Assembly (NCBI GenBank): GCA_905221605.1
Contig: CAJNDS010002069.1
Coordinates: 408,541 to 472,540, forward strand
Length of the DNA: 64,000 nucleotides
Direction: 5' to 3'
From: Symbiodinium natans
Taxonomy: Eukaryota; Sar; Dinophyceae; Suessiales; Symbiodiniaceae
In this document: positions 1 through 10,205 of the stretch, one piece after another
Layout: each line of letters opens with the position of its first letter
How positions within the stretch are numbered: position 1 is the first letter of the stretch
Made by a program: the position numbers and the translations under genes
The notes under the pieces: generated by a model
Told to the model about the DNA's origin: nothing
The model's database searches: none
The model's input: only the letters and a program-made list of their open reading frames with translations

Positions 1-640
1 CACTCCTCATGAACTTCCGAGGGGCCCTCCGGATGTTGGCCCTCGTGGCGATGTCATTCACCACAACGGTGATGGCGCTACCAATTAGTAAAGGGAGCCA
101 ATTTGCTACCACCCTCAGACGCAACGCTGCGGCAATCTCTGGCAAGGAGTGGCGCGTGAGCTTGCTCTGGAGGACCCTCCTGTATCTGTCCCCAGGTGCT
201 CTAGTTCCGGCACAGAGATGCTGGCTCAGCCCCTTTCGAAGGATCACCGACGAACCATGCACAAGTGGGGTCATGCACAAGTGCCCAGGAATCATGCTGA
301 GGAATGCCCAGTATCAAGTCAACACTGGACTACTCCTATGCTAAGTTTTGCTTGAGGTTGTACTGCGAGGGCAAAGTATGTTAGCAACACAAAAGTGCAG
401 GAATGAGTGTCACATATTGTGCTGTCGACTCAAGGCATTGCAGTTGGCTGCTATCTTCATGAGTGTTCATCATATGACATTGCACACTTTTGTGGCAACA
501 AGTAATTGTGCAACAAGTGCTTACCTTGTCCACGAAGAGACTCAAAGCATTGCTAAACTCAACTGCTTCTCCAAGCAATGTTCTGGCTTTGAGCATGTGA
601 CGCTGGGCAGAATACTCAAAAAACAGACGTGAAGAAATTG
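1..640. other. no supported gene
   Basis: Several short frames are open on both strands, but none has a recognisable domain, compositional bias or splice context that sets it apart from its overlapping shadows. I see no repeat or RNA gene here. Confidence 0.4.
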
Positions 641-1560
641 CGCGACCAAGCGAATATTTATTGACAAGGAACGTGTGACGCGTGCTATTAATATTAGAGT
701 GTGAACGTAACGGGAAAAAGGATGTGACGTTCATGAATCTCTTTTCTCTCTTCTCTTTTCCTTCATTTCGCTCACTATTGTATTATTATTACACGTGAAC
801 GCATGAATAATCATAAATATAGTGCGCATGAAATGAACAAGGAGAAGATGGGAAGAGAGAAAGGGGAAGTGAAATGAATTAAATGAACGAATTTCATGCG
901 TCATTTAATTCCTTATAAATTCGTCCATAAATTCACTCACTTCTTTCTATCCTATTTTAATGCTAATATTGCGGCCTAATTCAAATATTCGTGAAGGCCG
1001 CCCCAAAATACTATTATTATTGTGCAAATTTAGTGTGTGAACGACGCGTGAATGCGTGAATTCATTGCGTTCATTTCATTCGCTTCAATCATTTGCTTAT
1101 TCACTTCGTTCACTACAAAATAGTCTTATTGCGGGCGAAATAAAGCGCACGCATGCGTGAATTTATCGTGCGAACGAAATGCCCGTAAAAAAATACTATA
1201 GGTGAACGAACAAGGAGCCAAAAGAGAGGAAAGAACAGAGCAATAGAAAAAAAATTGTAAATGCATTCGTTTCGCTTTCTTCCTGTCATCAGTCTGTTCA
1301 CTTCGTTCATTCAATCACTCATGTGTTCATTCGTTTCACTTCTTTCACACATTCGTTTATTGTATTCACTTTGTTCACACGTTACGTTCATAATCTAATT
1401 ATTAAAATTCACGCTTTGTTCGTTAACTCACTGCATTGTAATTGTAAAATCACTCACTCACTTTTCTCATCCTTGTATGCGCTCCAAGACTCCTTAAAAA
1501 GCCTTATAATATTCGTTCACGCCTTTTCCAGGAGCTAGACCGCTATCATCCTATTCATGT
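640..1560. repeat. AT-rich low-complexity stretch rich in TTCATTC/GAATGAA words
   Basis: Base composition shifts to AT-rich compared with both flanks. Short words such as ttcattcg, ttcgttca and their complements gaatgaa and cgaacgaa recur irregularly on both strands, together with many tgaacg and gcgtgaat words. There is no fixed period, so this looks like a diverged simple repeat or a diffuse set of short inverted words rather than a clean array. Short frames inside it are compositionally biased and unsupported as genes. Confidence 0.5.
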
Positions 1561-2330
1561 GCCCAACCTTAGGATTTAGTACTGACTTCCCAGCTCACGG
1601 CAACCCAACATAGAAACCGTCATTCATCTCTCACTCTTGTTCCACAGCCTTGTTCACCCATCACACCTTCCCAAGAAACCCACCTTTGTCACCCGTCCAG
1701 AGAACAAGACGTACAGGAAACTAGACCCGCGGGAAGTGAATGTCTCGAATCCGGACGCAGTGGAAGCACAAGCAACCTTGTGGACTGGCGCGAATGCCAT
1801 CCCGAGAACCCATGGATAAGACTTGCAGATGGTCATAGTCAGAAGGAAAGTTCTTCCCTGGTGGAAGCATGACGGATGAGCAGGTTATGTGCTAGGAGTC
1901 AGCAGTTTGCAAGATGAGCTCTGGGTCAGCCCTGTCTGTGATGCTCCGCCGTTGGACCACGATGAGCCGGTGTGCGTAGAAAGGTCTGGTCCTGGGCGTA
2001 GAGCTGCACGCCAGCACAGGAGGCGGACTTCGCCCGAGCTGCGCTCCTCTAATCTTTGCGTTGCTACTCTTTTTTCTGACTTATCAGGCATGCAGCCTTC
2101 CTTCACAACCACTATCAGCTAAAGTACACCCTCGCCAGTGAATCACAGAAAGACCATACAAGGGCCAGCCGGGGCAAATACACTGTACACGCACGCACCG
2201 GCTCCAGACGGCTGGAAGCCAAGTTCTCTGTTGGAGGAAGTATGCTTGGACAGTGCGTCAGAACGTGTCAGGAGAGATGGCTTACCTATGATGCCGTTGG
2301 CGAGCAACGGCGAGGCAATCTGTAATTATG
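1560..2330. other. no supported gene
   Basis: Short overlapping frames on both strands lack recognisable domains. This stretch precedes the plus-strand integrase remnant and may include further decayed element sequence that I cannot identify. Confidence 0.35.
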
Positions 2331-2880
2331 GAAACCTCGGACGAGAAGCTCGAGGAGCTGCAGCAACTCTTCGACGCCCGTGGTACCCAAAGTGGGAGCG
2401 AACAGCCAGAAGCGCCAGGTGCTGTGCGGCAAGCTCATAGGGAGGTGGGAGCTCGTGACATTAGATTACAACCGCATCTGCTGCGTCCTGTGGAAAGTGG
2501 GCAAGAGGGACCACTTACCAGACTGCTGCCGAGACCGCTCTGTTCTATCGGGCAGTTCGAGACAAGTCCGAACTTGTGGCTCCGAGTCGTTGACGTTAAA
2601 GTCCATCAAGTCAGCCGATCGTTGGGCCCTCAGTCAACTCTTGCCCAAGCGGGGCTTGGGGGCCAAAATCTAGCCACGTCGACCGGCAAAGCTCGACATC
2701 GGTCATGCAGTCGGGAGATCCCGAAGCTGTGGAGAAGGAAACCATTATGTTGTGTCCACGGATCAAGGTTGAATTCAATGGCCTGGAAGGGGGCACTGCC
2801 GGACCCCTAGAGTGAAGAACCCATTGGAACGCTCTGGCAGTCGATAGAACCATAAAACGGAACCAAGCCAGCCGTGACAA
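2330..2880 (+). pseudogene. retroviral-type integrase (rve) core remnant, plus-strand copy
   Basis: Near 2750-2870 the plus strand carries a decayed version of the integrase stretch found on the opposite strand at 3.4-3.9 kb. Both share acggatcaagg (Thr-Asp-Gln-Gly), gaattcaatggcctgg (Glu-Phe-Asn-Gly-Leu), the gcactgccggaccc segment and gaacgctctggcagt. Here a base missing after the Asp-Gln-Gly codons creates a stop, another stop follows the Leu-Pro-Asp-Pro stretch, and the DRAIQTLK part is shortened. The sequence between 2330 and 2740 is open over long stretches in two frames and is probably upstream element coding sequence, but I do not recognise it. This is a non-functional fragment. Confidence 0.6.
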
Positions 2881-2959
2881 ATCAACCTACCGCCTGCAAC
2901 TTTTTTTTTCAACATTCGATTGCTGAAACCTGCATGAGACATTCCAAACTCAAGTTTCT

Positions 2960-3240
2960 GCAGAAACTCAGTCCACCACAGTCTCTCTAAATCAGACGGA
3001 CTCGACCCAATCACTCGAAGAAACTCCAGACCCCACAGCCCATTACGGGCACTTTGACCGCGTTCTGGAAGCTTTGCCGAAAATCAAGAAGGAAGAACTT
3101 GCCTCAACAACAAAACAGCCAGTCTACCACAACAGAGAACGCAGTTTTTGAAACACAGACACAAGAAAGAGAGTGCCGCAATGGCCACATGTGACCCACA
3201 TGTGGCTCGACTTTGAAAATCGGAAATACTGATTGTCGTG
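2960..3240 (+). pseudogene. dispersed element coding fragment related to 21.6-21.97 kb
   Basis: The stretch containing gcggactcgacccaatcact-like sequence, then a Tyr/Gly-His-Phe segment, then a Lys-rich segment ending in a KH.YKRE-like motif is shared with the block at 21.65-21.97 kb. There the frame is open over 167 codons; here it is broken by stops and small deletions. It lies directly downstream of the plus-strand integrase remnant, so I infer that both come from the same element family. I do not recognise the protein domain. Confidence 0.55.
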
Positions 3241-3409
3241 CCTGTTCAGTCACACATACTTCTTTTATGGCGGATGCTTTCGACATGCAAGAAGCGTTGC
3301 CTCCAAAAGCATACAGTCCCAGGGTGCAGTAAATGTCATATGATCCCGAGCCAATGCGTCGTTGGGCGTCCGCAATGCTTCAATTGTGGTGACCAACAAT
3401 CCAGCAGGC

Positions 3410-3960
3410 TCACCAGATTTTGCTCAGAAGGATTTTGCATGACAGCTTCACAGGCAGCTGACAGGGCACAGATGAGGCATGAAGCTTCGTCCCGCATTGG
3501 TTGGAGCCCGGAAGGCCCCCATCTCCAGTCTCTCTTGCCTGAGCTGCTTGTTGTGCTAGAACTTTTGGGCATTGTCCTGGTACAATCGGAACATGGTGGA
3601 TTTTTGGTGTTCCACATGTACGGCCTCGTGGGACCAAGATTGCGTCAGGTCGGTGCTCGCTCCAGTTGCCTCCATGCCGGGCCACGTCGTGGCCAGGTTC
3701 CGTTTTCAAGGTTTGGATGGCTCTATCTACCACTGCCAGAGCGTTCCGATCCGAGGGGTCCTTCACTCTGTGCACCACGGGGTCCGGCAGCGCCCCCTCC
3801 AGGCCATTGAATTCCACCCCTTGATCCGTGAACACAACGTGATTGGTCGTCTTTCCGGAAGCAGACGGAGCACACAAAAAAATCGCGTTGGCGGGTTGCA
3901 GACCACGGAGTCAGACGGTTTGCTTGACGGTGTACTCAGGCCTCTTGAACAGACGAACCT
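3410..3960 (-). pseudogene. retroviral-type integrase (rve) catalytic core fragment
   Basis: The minus strand encodes VVFTDQGVEFNGLE, then about 25 residues later DRNALAVVDRAIQTLK, then a Gly-Gly-Asn-Trp segment. This matches the second half of a retroviral/Polinton-type integrase core: T-D-x-G-x-E-F around the second catalytic Asp, and the later conserved helix. A short segment just upstream (KRPEYTVKQT, near 3925-3960) probably belongs to the same protein and is separated from it by a stop. The first catalytic Asp region is not visible. The fragment follows the C5-methyltransferase-like sequence on the same strand at a spacing of tens of bases, so the two may have been neighbours in one element. 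Broken and not expected to be active. Confidence 0.65.
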
Positions 3961-4400
3961 TCCCCATTTACCTCAAGCGTCGCGCTCTTGCGGCAGGGGT
4001 CTTGGAAGGGCGTCCAGGGCAGGTTGTACTAGATGGCTGTGGGCTTCTTGTAGCGGAAACCCAGTACGTCACCTTGTCCCAGTGGAGCTCCTGCATGTAG
4101 TGTCGGGTCTTCAGGCGCCCGGTGCTCGGGTTTCGATGGCCCACCACCGAGGCTTGAGGTAGTCTATGACCTCCAGAGTCTGCACTAGGGCATCTCCGAG
4201 CGGCCGGGGGCGCTTCTTGAGTGCGATGCTGAACTCGGTGCAGTAGGGCGAGGCCCACGCTGCGTCGAAGTGCGCAGATGGTTGAGCTGGCTTTTGGGTT
4301 GCTGTCTCTCGAGGCAGTGGAGCACAGGATCCTCCGCGATTTTCCAGGTATCAATGTTGCACATGCACTCCGCCTCAATTCGGGGGACCGATACTGGCCT
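3960..4400 (-). pseudogene. C5 cytosine DNA methyltransferase-like domain, frameshifted
   Basis: Read in three frames, the minus strand gives in order: AECMCNIDTWKI, then FDAAWASPYCTEFSIAL, then LVQTLEVIDYLKPRWWAIEN, then PSTGRLKTRHYMQELHWD, then VTY followed by GFRYKKPTAI, a stop, and YNLPW. These correspond to motif IV of C5 methyltransferases (Pro-Cys with the catalytic Cys), motif VI (Glu-Asn-Pro) and the later Tyr-Arg-Lys-Pro-Thr target-recognition-side segment. The expected second Pro of motif IV is Tyr here. A frameshift lies inside the Ile-Glu-Asn codons near 4132, another follows VTY near 4060, and a TAG replaces the Trp expected before YN. The SAM-binding FSG motif I is not visible upstream. 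It is a decayed gene, probably carried by a mobile element; an enzymatic role is not plausible in this state. Confidence 0.75.
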
Positions 4401-4479
4401 TCGAGGCCCTTGACCTTCTCGCATCGGTACACTGGCTGCCGTCGGAGTGCCTTTCGCGGACCAGGCTGTCCACAAGGCC

Positions 4480-6686
4480 TTGGAACTTTTTGGGCAGGTC
4501 CTGGAAGACGACGCAGTCCGTTTTGACGGCCTTCAGGTACCTCGAGGGCACGGTTGCGAGACTCCGAGGCCATCACGAAGTCGTGCACAGGTGTAGATGA
4601 GGTTCATGTTGCGTGCCCAGAGCCCAATGAGGGCATTCACCGACAGCTTCGCGTAGTGCTCCTCTCCCTCCGGCCAAGCCGCCTCCATTTTCTGCAGGGC
4701 CTGAGCCACGGACTCCTGGTCCACGTGCGCCGTGGCGTCCAGGCTGTACACGAAGTCGCTCCACGTCGCAAGGCCGCTTGGCGTACCAGCCCTGGCCGAC
4801 GTAGGGGAGCTGCTTGAACGCCGCCCAACGCCCGTCCTCCCGGAGCGTCACGTAGGTCAGGTCCGCCAGGTGCCCTTCGCGGGCTTGCTCAACGTTGTCC
4901 TTGGGGCAGAAGATGGGCGCCGGGAACTTGGCATGGGCCAGACCGTTCTTGCGGCACCGCACCACGTCTATACCGTGGCAGATGTGGTCCGGCTTGTGGC
5001 TGTTGAGCTTGAAGACGAGCGGCGGGAGTCGAGGCGATTCCACGTACTGCTGCTCGTAAGCCCGCCGGCTGAAGCGCGACTCCAGTGTCGTGGCGTGCGA
5101 GGACTCCAGGGCCGTTTTGTTCCGGTGGCACTCGAGGCACAGTGCCTGGAGGTTCTGGGCCTGTGCGGCGAAGGACTGGTGCACGGGGACGATGTGGTCC
5201 AACTCGCACGTGGTTGCGGTGATGGGGGCCGCGCAGAGCTTGCACTGGTGGTCCTGCTCCGCGAGCAGGGGGCGGATCGCGGCGGGCCTTGAGAAGGTGA
5301 AGGAAGACCTCGCTCGCGGCGCCCGCAAGACGCTGCCCGCAATAGGGAAGCCCCAGCCGCCCCATCCAGGCCTGCAGCACTCGTGGAAGGCGGAGATGAC
5401 GCAGTCCTCGCCGCCCCGCACCCTCAGCCGCAGGCACCGCCACTCGCTCATGCTTCGCATGACCACCTTCGGGCAGTGCCCCTCGGCCAGGAGCTCCCTC
5501 CGGACCTGCTCCAGGTCTTCAGTGTAGAAATGACCGCTGGCGACCTCGCCCTCCCACTCCCGCCAATCCTTGAACTCGGGCGTTTCGCCTGGCTTCCTCT
5601 CGCCCCGGTACCTGGCCCGCTCCCCGATCGGCTCGCACTTCGCGACGGTGCGGGCGGATTTGTAGAAGAAGGCGTGGCCGTTCCAGCTCGTGAAGGCCAC
5701 GGCCCGCTGCTCCTTGACGGTAGGCTCGTACTTGTCCAGCAGGCGGCCCTGGCAGTCCACGTAGAACATCGGGGCCTGGCGCCAAAGGCAGAATTCCCGG
5801 ATCTCTCGGGGGGTGATGCCCTGCTCCCGCCACGTTTTTTTGGTGCAGATTGCGTCGAAGTCCGAAAGCACCTCCTGCAGCGGCAGCCGCATCAGCTCCG
5901 CGAGCTGCCGAGGGACGCAAAGCTTGTCCGGCCGCTGTTCGAAGGCGGACTCTAGGATTTCGTCGCCGCAGTACAGCTGGTAGGAGACGTCCCGCAGAGC
6001 CCCCAGGGGCTGATCCAGGACGGTCTCCACCACCACCCGGTCGTCTACGACCTGCATGGCCTGCTGGCTGAAGGTCCACTCCCTCGTTGCGTCCAGGTAG
6101 TAGGTCTCGTCGGACAGCTCCCAAATAATGTCGTTCGGCTCGGGGTTCCCAGCTGCGCGAGCGCGGACGCCTTGAGGTTCCGGGCCGCTTCCGAGAGCCC
6201 CTCGCTCTGCCGGGGCAGAGTGACGTTGAGGTCCGTGACGGGCAGGCGCTTCGTGCGCTCGTAGGGCATGCCGCGGTTCCGGCCGTTTCGCCGGATGCCG
6301 CGGATGATGACGGGCACGTGCACCACCCAGTCCACCCACTTGTCCTTGAAGAAGCTCTTCCCGAGCTTGGTCAAGTGGTAGTTCCCGTTGGGCTGGAGGC
6401 TGCGGAGCAGCTTTTTGGCGCCCCCCCGGAGCATGATGTAATCGTTCGGGCCCTCGCGGATGAGGGGTTGGTTGCGGTCGTACTGCCGGCTGGGGGGCGG
6501 CCGGTCGATCAGTTGGTAGTAGTACTGGCCGGCCCTCGTGAGCTCGCCGTTCGGGCGGCTGAGCATCGCGTAGCGGAGGTGGTGGTGTGCCAAAGGAAGG
6601 GTTTCTGAGCCTGCCGCCGAGGTCCTCGCCCTGACCCCGGCCTCGGCTGCAATTCTAATCGCTTCTCGTTGTTGAGCCCAGCTCAT
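4480..6686 (-). pseudogene. family-B DNA polymerase-like protein with embedded HNH domain, frameshifted
   Basis: The coding signal starts at an ATG at 6686 (MSWAQQREAIRIAAEAG). It runs through YIMLRGGAKKLLRSL, changes frame near 6140, then continues as NDIIWELSDETYYLD, REIREFCLWRQAP, FTSWNGHAFFYKSART, the HNH domain, and GIDVVRCRKNGLAHAKFP. It changes frame again near 4760 to YSLDATAHVDQESVAQAL and AKLSVNALIGLWARN, and near 4500 to KTDCVVFQDLPKKF and PVYRCEKVKGLEGQY. The K-x3-N-x3-G element resembles motif B of family-B polymerases, and the KTD segment could be a variant motif C. That call is from memory of motif shape and is uncertain; the HNH call is firmer. High GC and a strong third-position bias set it off from the flanks. 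Downstream on the same strand come the methyltransferase and integrase fragments. Confidence 0.55.
5090..5275 (-). other. HNH nuclease domain with flanking CxxC pairs
   Basis: Within the polymerase-like frame the minus strand reads EQDHQCKLCAAPI, then ELDHIVPVHQS, then NLQALCLECHRNKT. This is the classic HNH arrangement: a CxxC pair, the D-H-I-V-P beta-hairpin with the catalytic His, and a second CxxC followed by H-x-N-K. All catalytic and zinc-binding positions are visible and this part of the frame is unbroken. It cuts DNA in homing endonucleases, McrA-like restriction enzymes and many mobile elements. Its position between polymerase-like segments could mean an insertion, an intein-like remnant or a native domain; no intein splicing motif is evident. 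Confidence 0.85.
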
Positions 6687-7423
6687 GACTTTTGAAAACC
6701 CCGGCCGGAAAAAAGGTCGTCGCCCGAGCGGGCCCCCCTTCGCCGGTCGAGTTTTTTCCGGGCACTTGGTTCAAAAGCATGGACCGGTATCTCGTGAACC
6801 CCCGGCCCCAGCCCAAGAATTTCATGGAAGAGGTGATCTCGACCTGGCACGACGACGCCCCGCTCGAGCGCAAGAACTTCCATGGACGGGCCTCGGAGGC
6901 CGCGCAACAGCTTGGGATAACCGAGAGGGCGGCGAGCCTGATGATCGTGGCCTTCATGGCGTTGCCGTCACGTCCCAACCGTCCCCCGCCCAGACCGCAG
7001 CCCAGCAGACTCACTGCGACCGAGGAGAGTTTGACCATAGACCCACTAATCGACTGGCTGTTCCCGGATTCGGGCACCGCGGTAGTAGGGATAATCCCCG
7101 ATCTCTTTCTGTGCAGCCGGGGCACTTTGCTCTGCCTGCAAAACTTTTGCGATCGCCGACGCGACCGCCAAGCGACGCGCAGCCGGCAACAGAGGGAAGC
7201 AGCCCTCCAAAGTTTGAGGCTCCGCCTGGGCCACAAGGTCACGGACCTGGTGCTTGAATACATGAAGCCCCTGCGCGAAGGAGGCAAGCGACGGGTCTTG
7301 TGCCGTTTGGCCAGAATCGCAAACATGACCGAACACGAGCAGTGTGAAAAAATCACGAGGGCTTTCAGTGACGCATGGCAGCGGCCTAGAAACTCGTCAC
7401 TGCTCCAGGGCGAGCAGGCCTAA
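6685..7423 (+). CDS. hypothetical protein, divergent from the polymerase-like ORF
   Basis: An open frame of about 243 codons ends at the stop at 7421-7423. The frame starting at the ATG at 6685 (MTFENPGRKK) is shorter; the longer frame opens at a non-ATG codon at 6692 with the next in-frame ATG at 6779 (MDRYLVNP), so a spliced or truncated 5' end is likely. It contains a helix-rich GRASEAAQQLGITERAASL segment and a basic DRRRDRQATRSRQQRE stretch, reminiscent of a DNA-binding protein, but I recognise no family. It starts within 10 bp of the start of the divergent polymerase-like ORF, so it may be part of the same element with a shared bidirectional promoter. Minus-strand frames here are less convincing. 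Confidence 0.35.
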
Positions 7424-7925
7424 AAAAAAAATCACTGCTCTAGGGCGAGCAGGCTGCCTTAAACTCCCCTAAACCCAAAGCGTTGGCATTTTGGTTTTGC
7501 ATGTTCTTGCTGGATTTTCGCATGATTTTGGCATGACTTTGCTTGATTTTCGCATAATTTTGTGGCATTTTTTTGGGTTTTTTTCTACGCATTTTTTGCT
7601 AGAGTGCTTGGGCCGCGCTCGCTCCTCGAAGCGCCAGCAATAGACAACATACCGTGCTCGTCCTAATCATATGCCAACTAGAGACCTTCTGTCAGCACCT
7701 TGTGAGAAATCAAAAAGTCTTTGGGTTCCGAGGGAGTATGGTCGCAACAGCAGCAGGCAACAACACACAGAGTGAGGTAGTGTGACGCCGGGGCCACAGA
7801 TGTTTCAGGGTTTAGGGTTTAGGTTGGCAGGCAAGGGGCTGTGAGGCAGTGAGGTCTGGAAGTGCTAAGGTTTCAGGGTTTAGGTTGGAAGGCAAGGGAT
7901 TCTTAGGCCGCGAGGTCTAGTCCGA
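7424..7925. other. non-coding stretch with TTTAGGG-like telomeric words
   Basis: No gene seen. An alternating tgattttcgcat/ttttggca word pattern runs from about 7490 to 7570. At 7806-7835 there is cagggtttagggtttagg, and near 7871-7886 another ttcagggtttaggttgg, each followed by a similar ggaaggcaaggg-type sequence. These look like short interstitial copies of a plant-type TTTAGGG telomere repeat within a diverged tandem duplication. Confidence 0.5.
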
Positions 7926-8300
7926 GTGTGCTCACGAGTGCCCTGCGCTGCACCCTCCCCCTCCCCCCCACCCAGTGCCCTGCGTCTCCCTCGCCTCTCC
8001 CGGGAACCCCAAACCCTTTTGTTGCCCAGGTTTGGCCCCTCTCTTCGTCTTCAGCCGGGCTCCGCAGAGGCTTCAGGGTCGGTAGGGTTTCGGGTTGCAG
8101 GCTTGTGGGCTCCGAGGCAGTGAGGTTGAGTTCGTTTGTGCTCAGGAGTGCCTTGCGTGCTGTCTGCCCTTCCTCCCCTTCCCCCAGAGTGCCCCACGCC
8201 TCCCTCCCCCTTCCCGGGAGCCCCGGGCCCCTCCCTTGTGGCCAGGTGCTCACCCTCGCCGTCTTCGCCATCTTCGAGATCTTGAGGCGCAGGCAGGGGT
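7926..8300. repeat. diverged tandem duplication, unit about 200 bp
   Basis: Two related blocks start with gtgctcacgagtgccctgcg and gtgctcaggagtgccttgcg. Each is followed by a pyrimidine-rich tract, tcccgggaaccc or tcccgggagccc, and a ttcgtcttc or gtcttcgcc segment. The copies differ by many substitutions and indels. The frames open across them are C-rich and not credible as genes. Confidence 0.55.
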
Positions 8301-9230
8301 TTAGGGAAGAGCTTTGCAGAGGTGGAGGGCGTGACCGCGTGACCTCTTGAGTCGGGGCCCGGGCAGGCCGAAAGGGTGCTCCAAGCCCTGCCTGAGCGAA
8401 CTCAACGCACCCGCTTCGAGACAGAAAATGTTGAGCCCAAGGTCGGCCTGCGTGATGGCCCGAACCAGAGCAGAGTGATGCGCGAGACTCTTGCCGGCTA
8501 GATGCATTGGCATCTTCTCGAGGTCGTTTTTCACCTGTTCTGGTAAATCTCCCCACGGGGTCGCAGGGCTCGTTGAGCTCTTCCGCTTCTTTGAGGGCTC
8601 CTGCTTAGGGCGCTCCAGAACTCCTGAGAACGGGAGGCCTCGAAGGCCCGGCGGTGCGGAACACATAAATCCAGTCACGCAAACTTTGCCTATCTGAAAC
8701 TCATTCAATGCTCCGGTGCGCTCTGCCACAGACGCAAGTTCATCAAAGACATGGGGGATGGAGCGAACCGCCTCTTTGTTCAAGAACTCGACGATGCTCT
8801 TCCAGTTTGTCGTCTCCCAAAGGTGCTGGTACTCCGGCATGTCTTTCATCCACCGGATGTCCGCCCTCTCGGAACTCCAGGGCAGCACCCCAGAATCATT
8901 CACGAAACTTTGAGACCTCGCGGCTTGGAGCCACGATGATGCAGCGGCCTGTGGAACTGGACTAGTAGACTCGCTCGAAGAATCCGACAAAAGGTTGCCA
9001 GGACTACCCAAACTCTTGAAGCACGCCGCACACCTCTTGGCGTCTGGCGCAGGACGATCAACCACCTTGAAATTTTCGTCGTCCACCGAGGAACCGTTGC
9101 ATGTCAAACGCTCGCCTTTGGCCAGGTGGAGCAAGCCCGACCTCACGCTTGCCACGACAACGCCTTCCATTTCTGCGAGAATCACCCTTTTGAGTTGCAA
9201 AAAGCTTCACCGAGTCAAGCGTCTGCGAAA
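8301..9230 (-). CDS. hypothetical protein, probably internal or 3' exon
   Basis: About 300 codons are open on the minus strand. The opening codon at 9200 is TTG; the first ATG in frame is MEGVVVASVRSGLL at about 9170, so the true 5' end is unknown. Visible features are a C-x2-C pair in KRCAACFKSLG near residue 57, a Ser-rich low-complexity stretch, a helical MPEYQHLWETTNWKSIVEFL segment and a basic KQEPSKKRKSSTS patch. Composition looks protein-coding and is clearly different from the minisatellites on either side. The short Cys motif and basic patch would fit a nucleic-acid-binding element protein, but I do not recognise the family. Its C-terminus runs into the C-rich duplicated block, which suggests truncation. 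Confidence 0.45.
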
Positions 9231-9356
9231 TCGCCCTAGACTCTAGTTTGCAACCAACTGCATTGCAAATGTGGCCAGGTGTACACAGGCAGCTGCAAGA
9301 TGCCTCCGTCAGGTCGTTCCAAGGATCAGGCCTTGCGGCGACGCGGCTCCCCCCAA

Positions 9357-9905
9357 GGCCCGTGAAACCTGAAACCCTGGCCCCCCGAAGGCGCGTGAAA
9401 TGTGAAACCCTGGCCCCCCGAAGGCGCGTGAAACGTGAAACCCTGGCCTGGGCCCCTCCCCCCCCGAAGGCGCGTGAAATGTGAAACCCTGGCCCCCCGA
9501 AGGCGCGTGAAACGTGAAACCCTGGCCCCCCGAAGGCGCGTGAAACGTGAAACCCTGGCCCCCCGAAGGCGCGTGAAACGTGAAACCCTGGCCCCCCGAA
9601 GACGCGTGAAATGTGAAAACCTGGCCCCCCCGAAGGCCCGTGAAAAAACGTGTGGAAGGCCTGGTAACTTTCCTTTCAGGCTTTCAGGGCAACATGTGCC
9701 TCCCAGAGGCTATTTGGCCCTTCCTTACAGGCCCCCTACACAATCTCTACTAGAGATCATTTACGGCCTTGTACAGGGAGGCCAATTGCTGGATTTCCTG
9801 AGATCCCTGCAGGAAAATCAGCAGCCGGGAGGCCCGCAGGGGCGTGGAATGTGAAACCCTGGTCCTGGCTGGGGAAGGCCCGTGGAATGTGAAACCCTGG
9901 CTCCC
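9357..9905. repeat. 33-bp minisatellite, GTGAAA-rich orientation
   Basis: Tandem units of about 33 bp with core cgtgaaatgtgaaaccctgg followed by ccccccgaaggcg. The units alternate between cgtgaaacgtgaaa and cgtgaaatgtgaaa. About nine units are contiguous to 9655; two or three more are scattered to 9905. The same core in reverse-complement orientation forms the array at 10.2-10.5 kb. Confidence 0.85.
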
Positions 9906-9939
9906 CGAAGGCCCCTTCCTGCCCCACCAAGAAGCCCCT

Positions 9940-10205
9940 CACTGCCCTCCTAAACCCTTTCACAGGACCCCTTAAAGGCTCTTCACTGTTCCACCAGACC
10001 CTTAGAAGCCCTTCACTGTCCTCCTAAACCCTTTCACAGGACCCCTTAAAGGCTCTTCACAGTCCCACCAAGACCCTTAGAAGCCCTTCACTGTCCTCCT
10101 AAACCCTTTCACAGGACCCCTTAAAGGCTCTTCACTGTCACCGGAACCCCCCCAGAAGCCTCACCAGAGACCCTCGCCCCCTTAAAGGCCCTTCACTGCC
10201 CTCTT
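9940..10205. repeat. tandem repeat of about 65 bp (cccttcactgtcctcctaaa units)
   Basis: Four imperfect units contain cccttcactgtcctcctaaa, ccctttcacaggacccctta and aaggctcttcact. The unit shares words with the 20.96-21.57 kb minisatellite (cccttcactgcc, cctaaaccc), so the two arrays may have a common origin. Confidence 0.75.

Noticed and set aside
3572-4162. Plus-strand ORFs of 190-196 codons
   Set aside because: Antisense shadows of the integrase and methyltransferase fragments, which carry the recognisable motifs.
4732-5955. Plus-strand and alternate minus-strand ORFs of up to 190 codons
   Set aside because: Shadows in GC-rich polymerase-like coding sequence; the HNH motifs fix the true frame.
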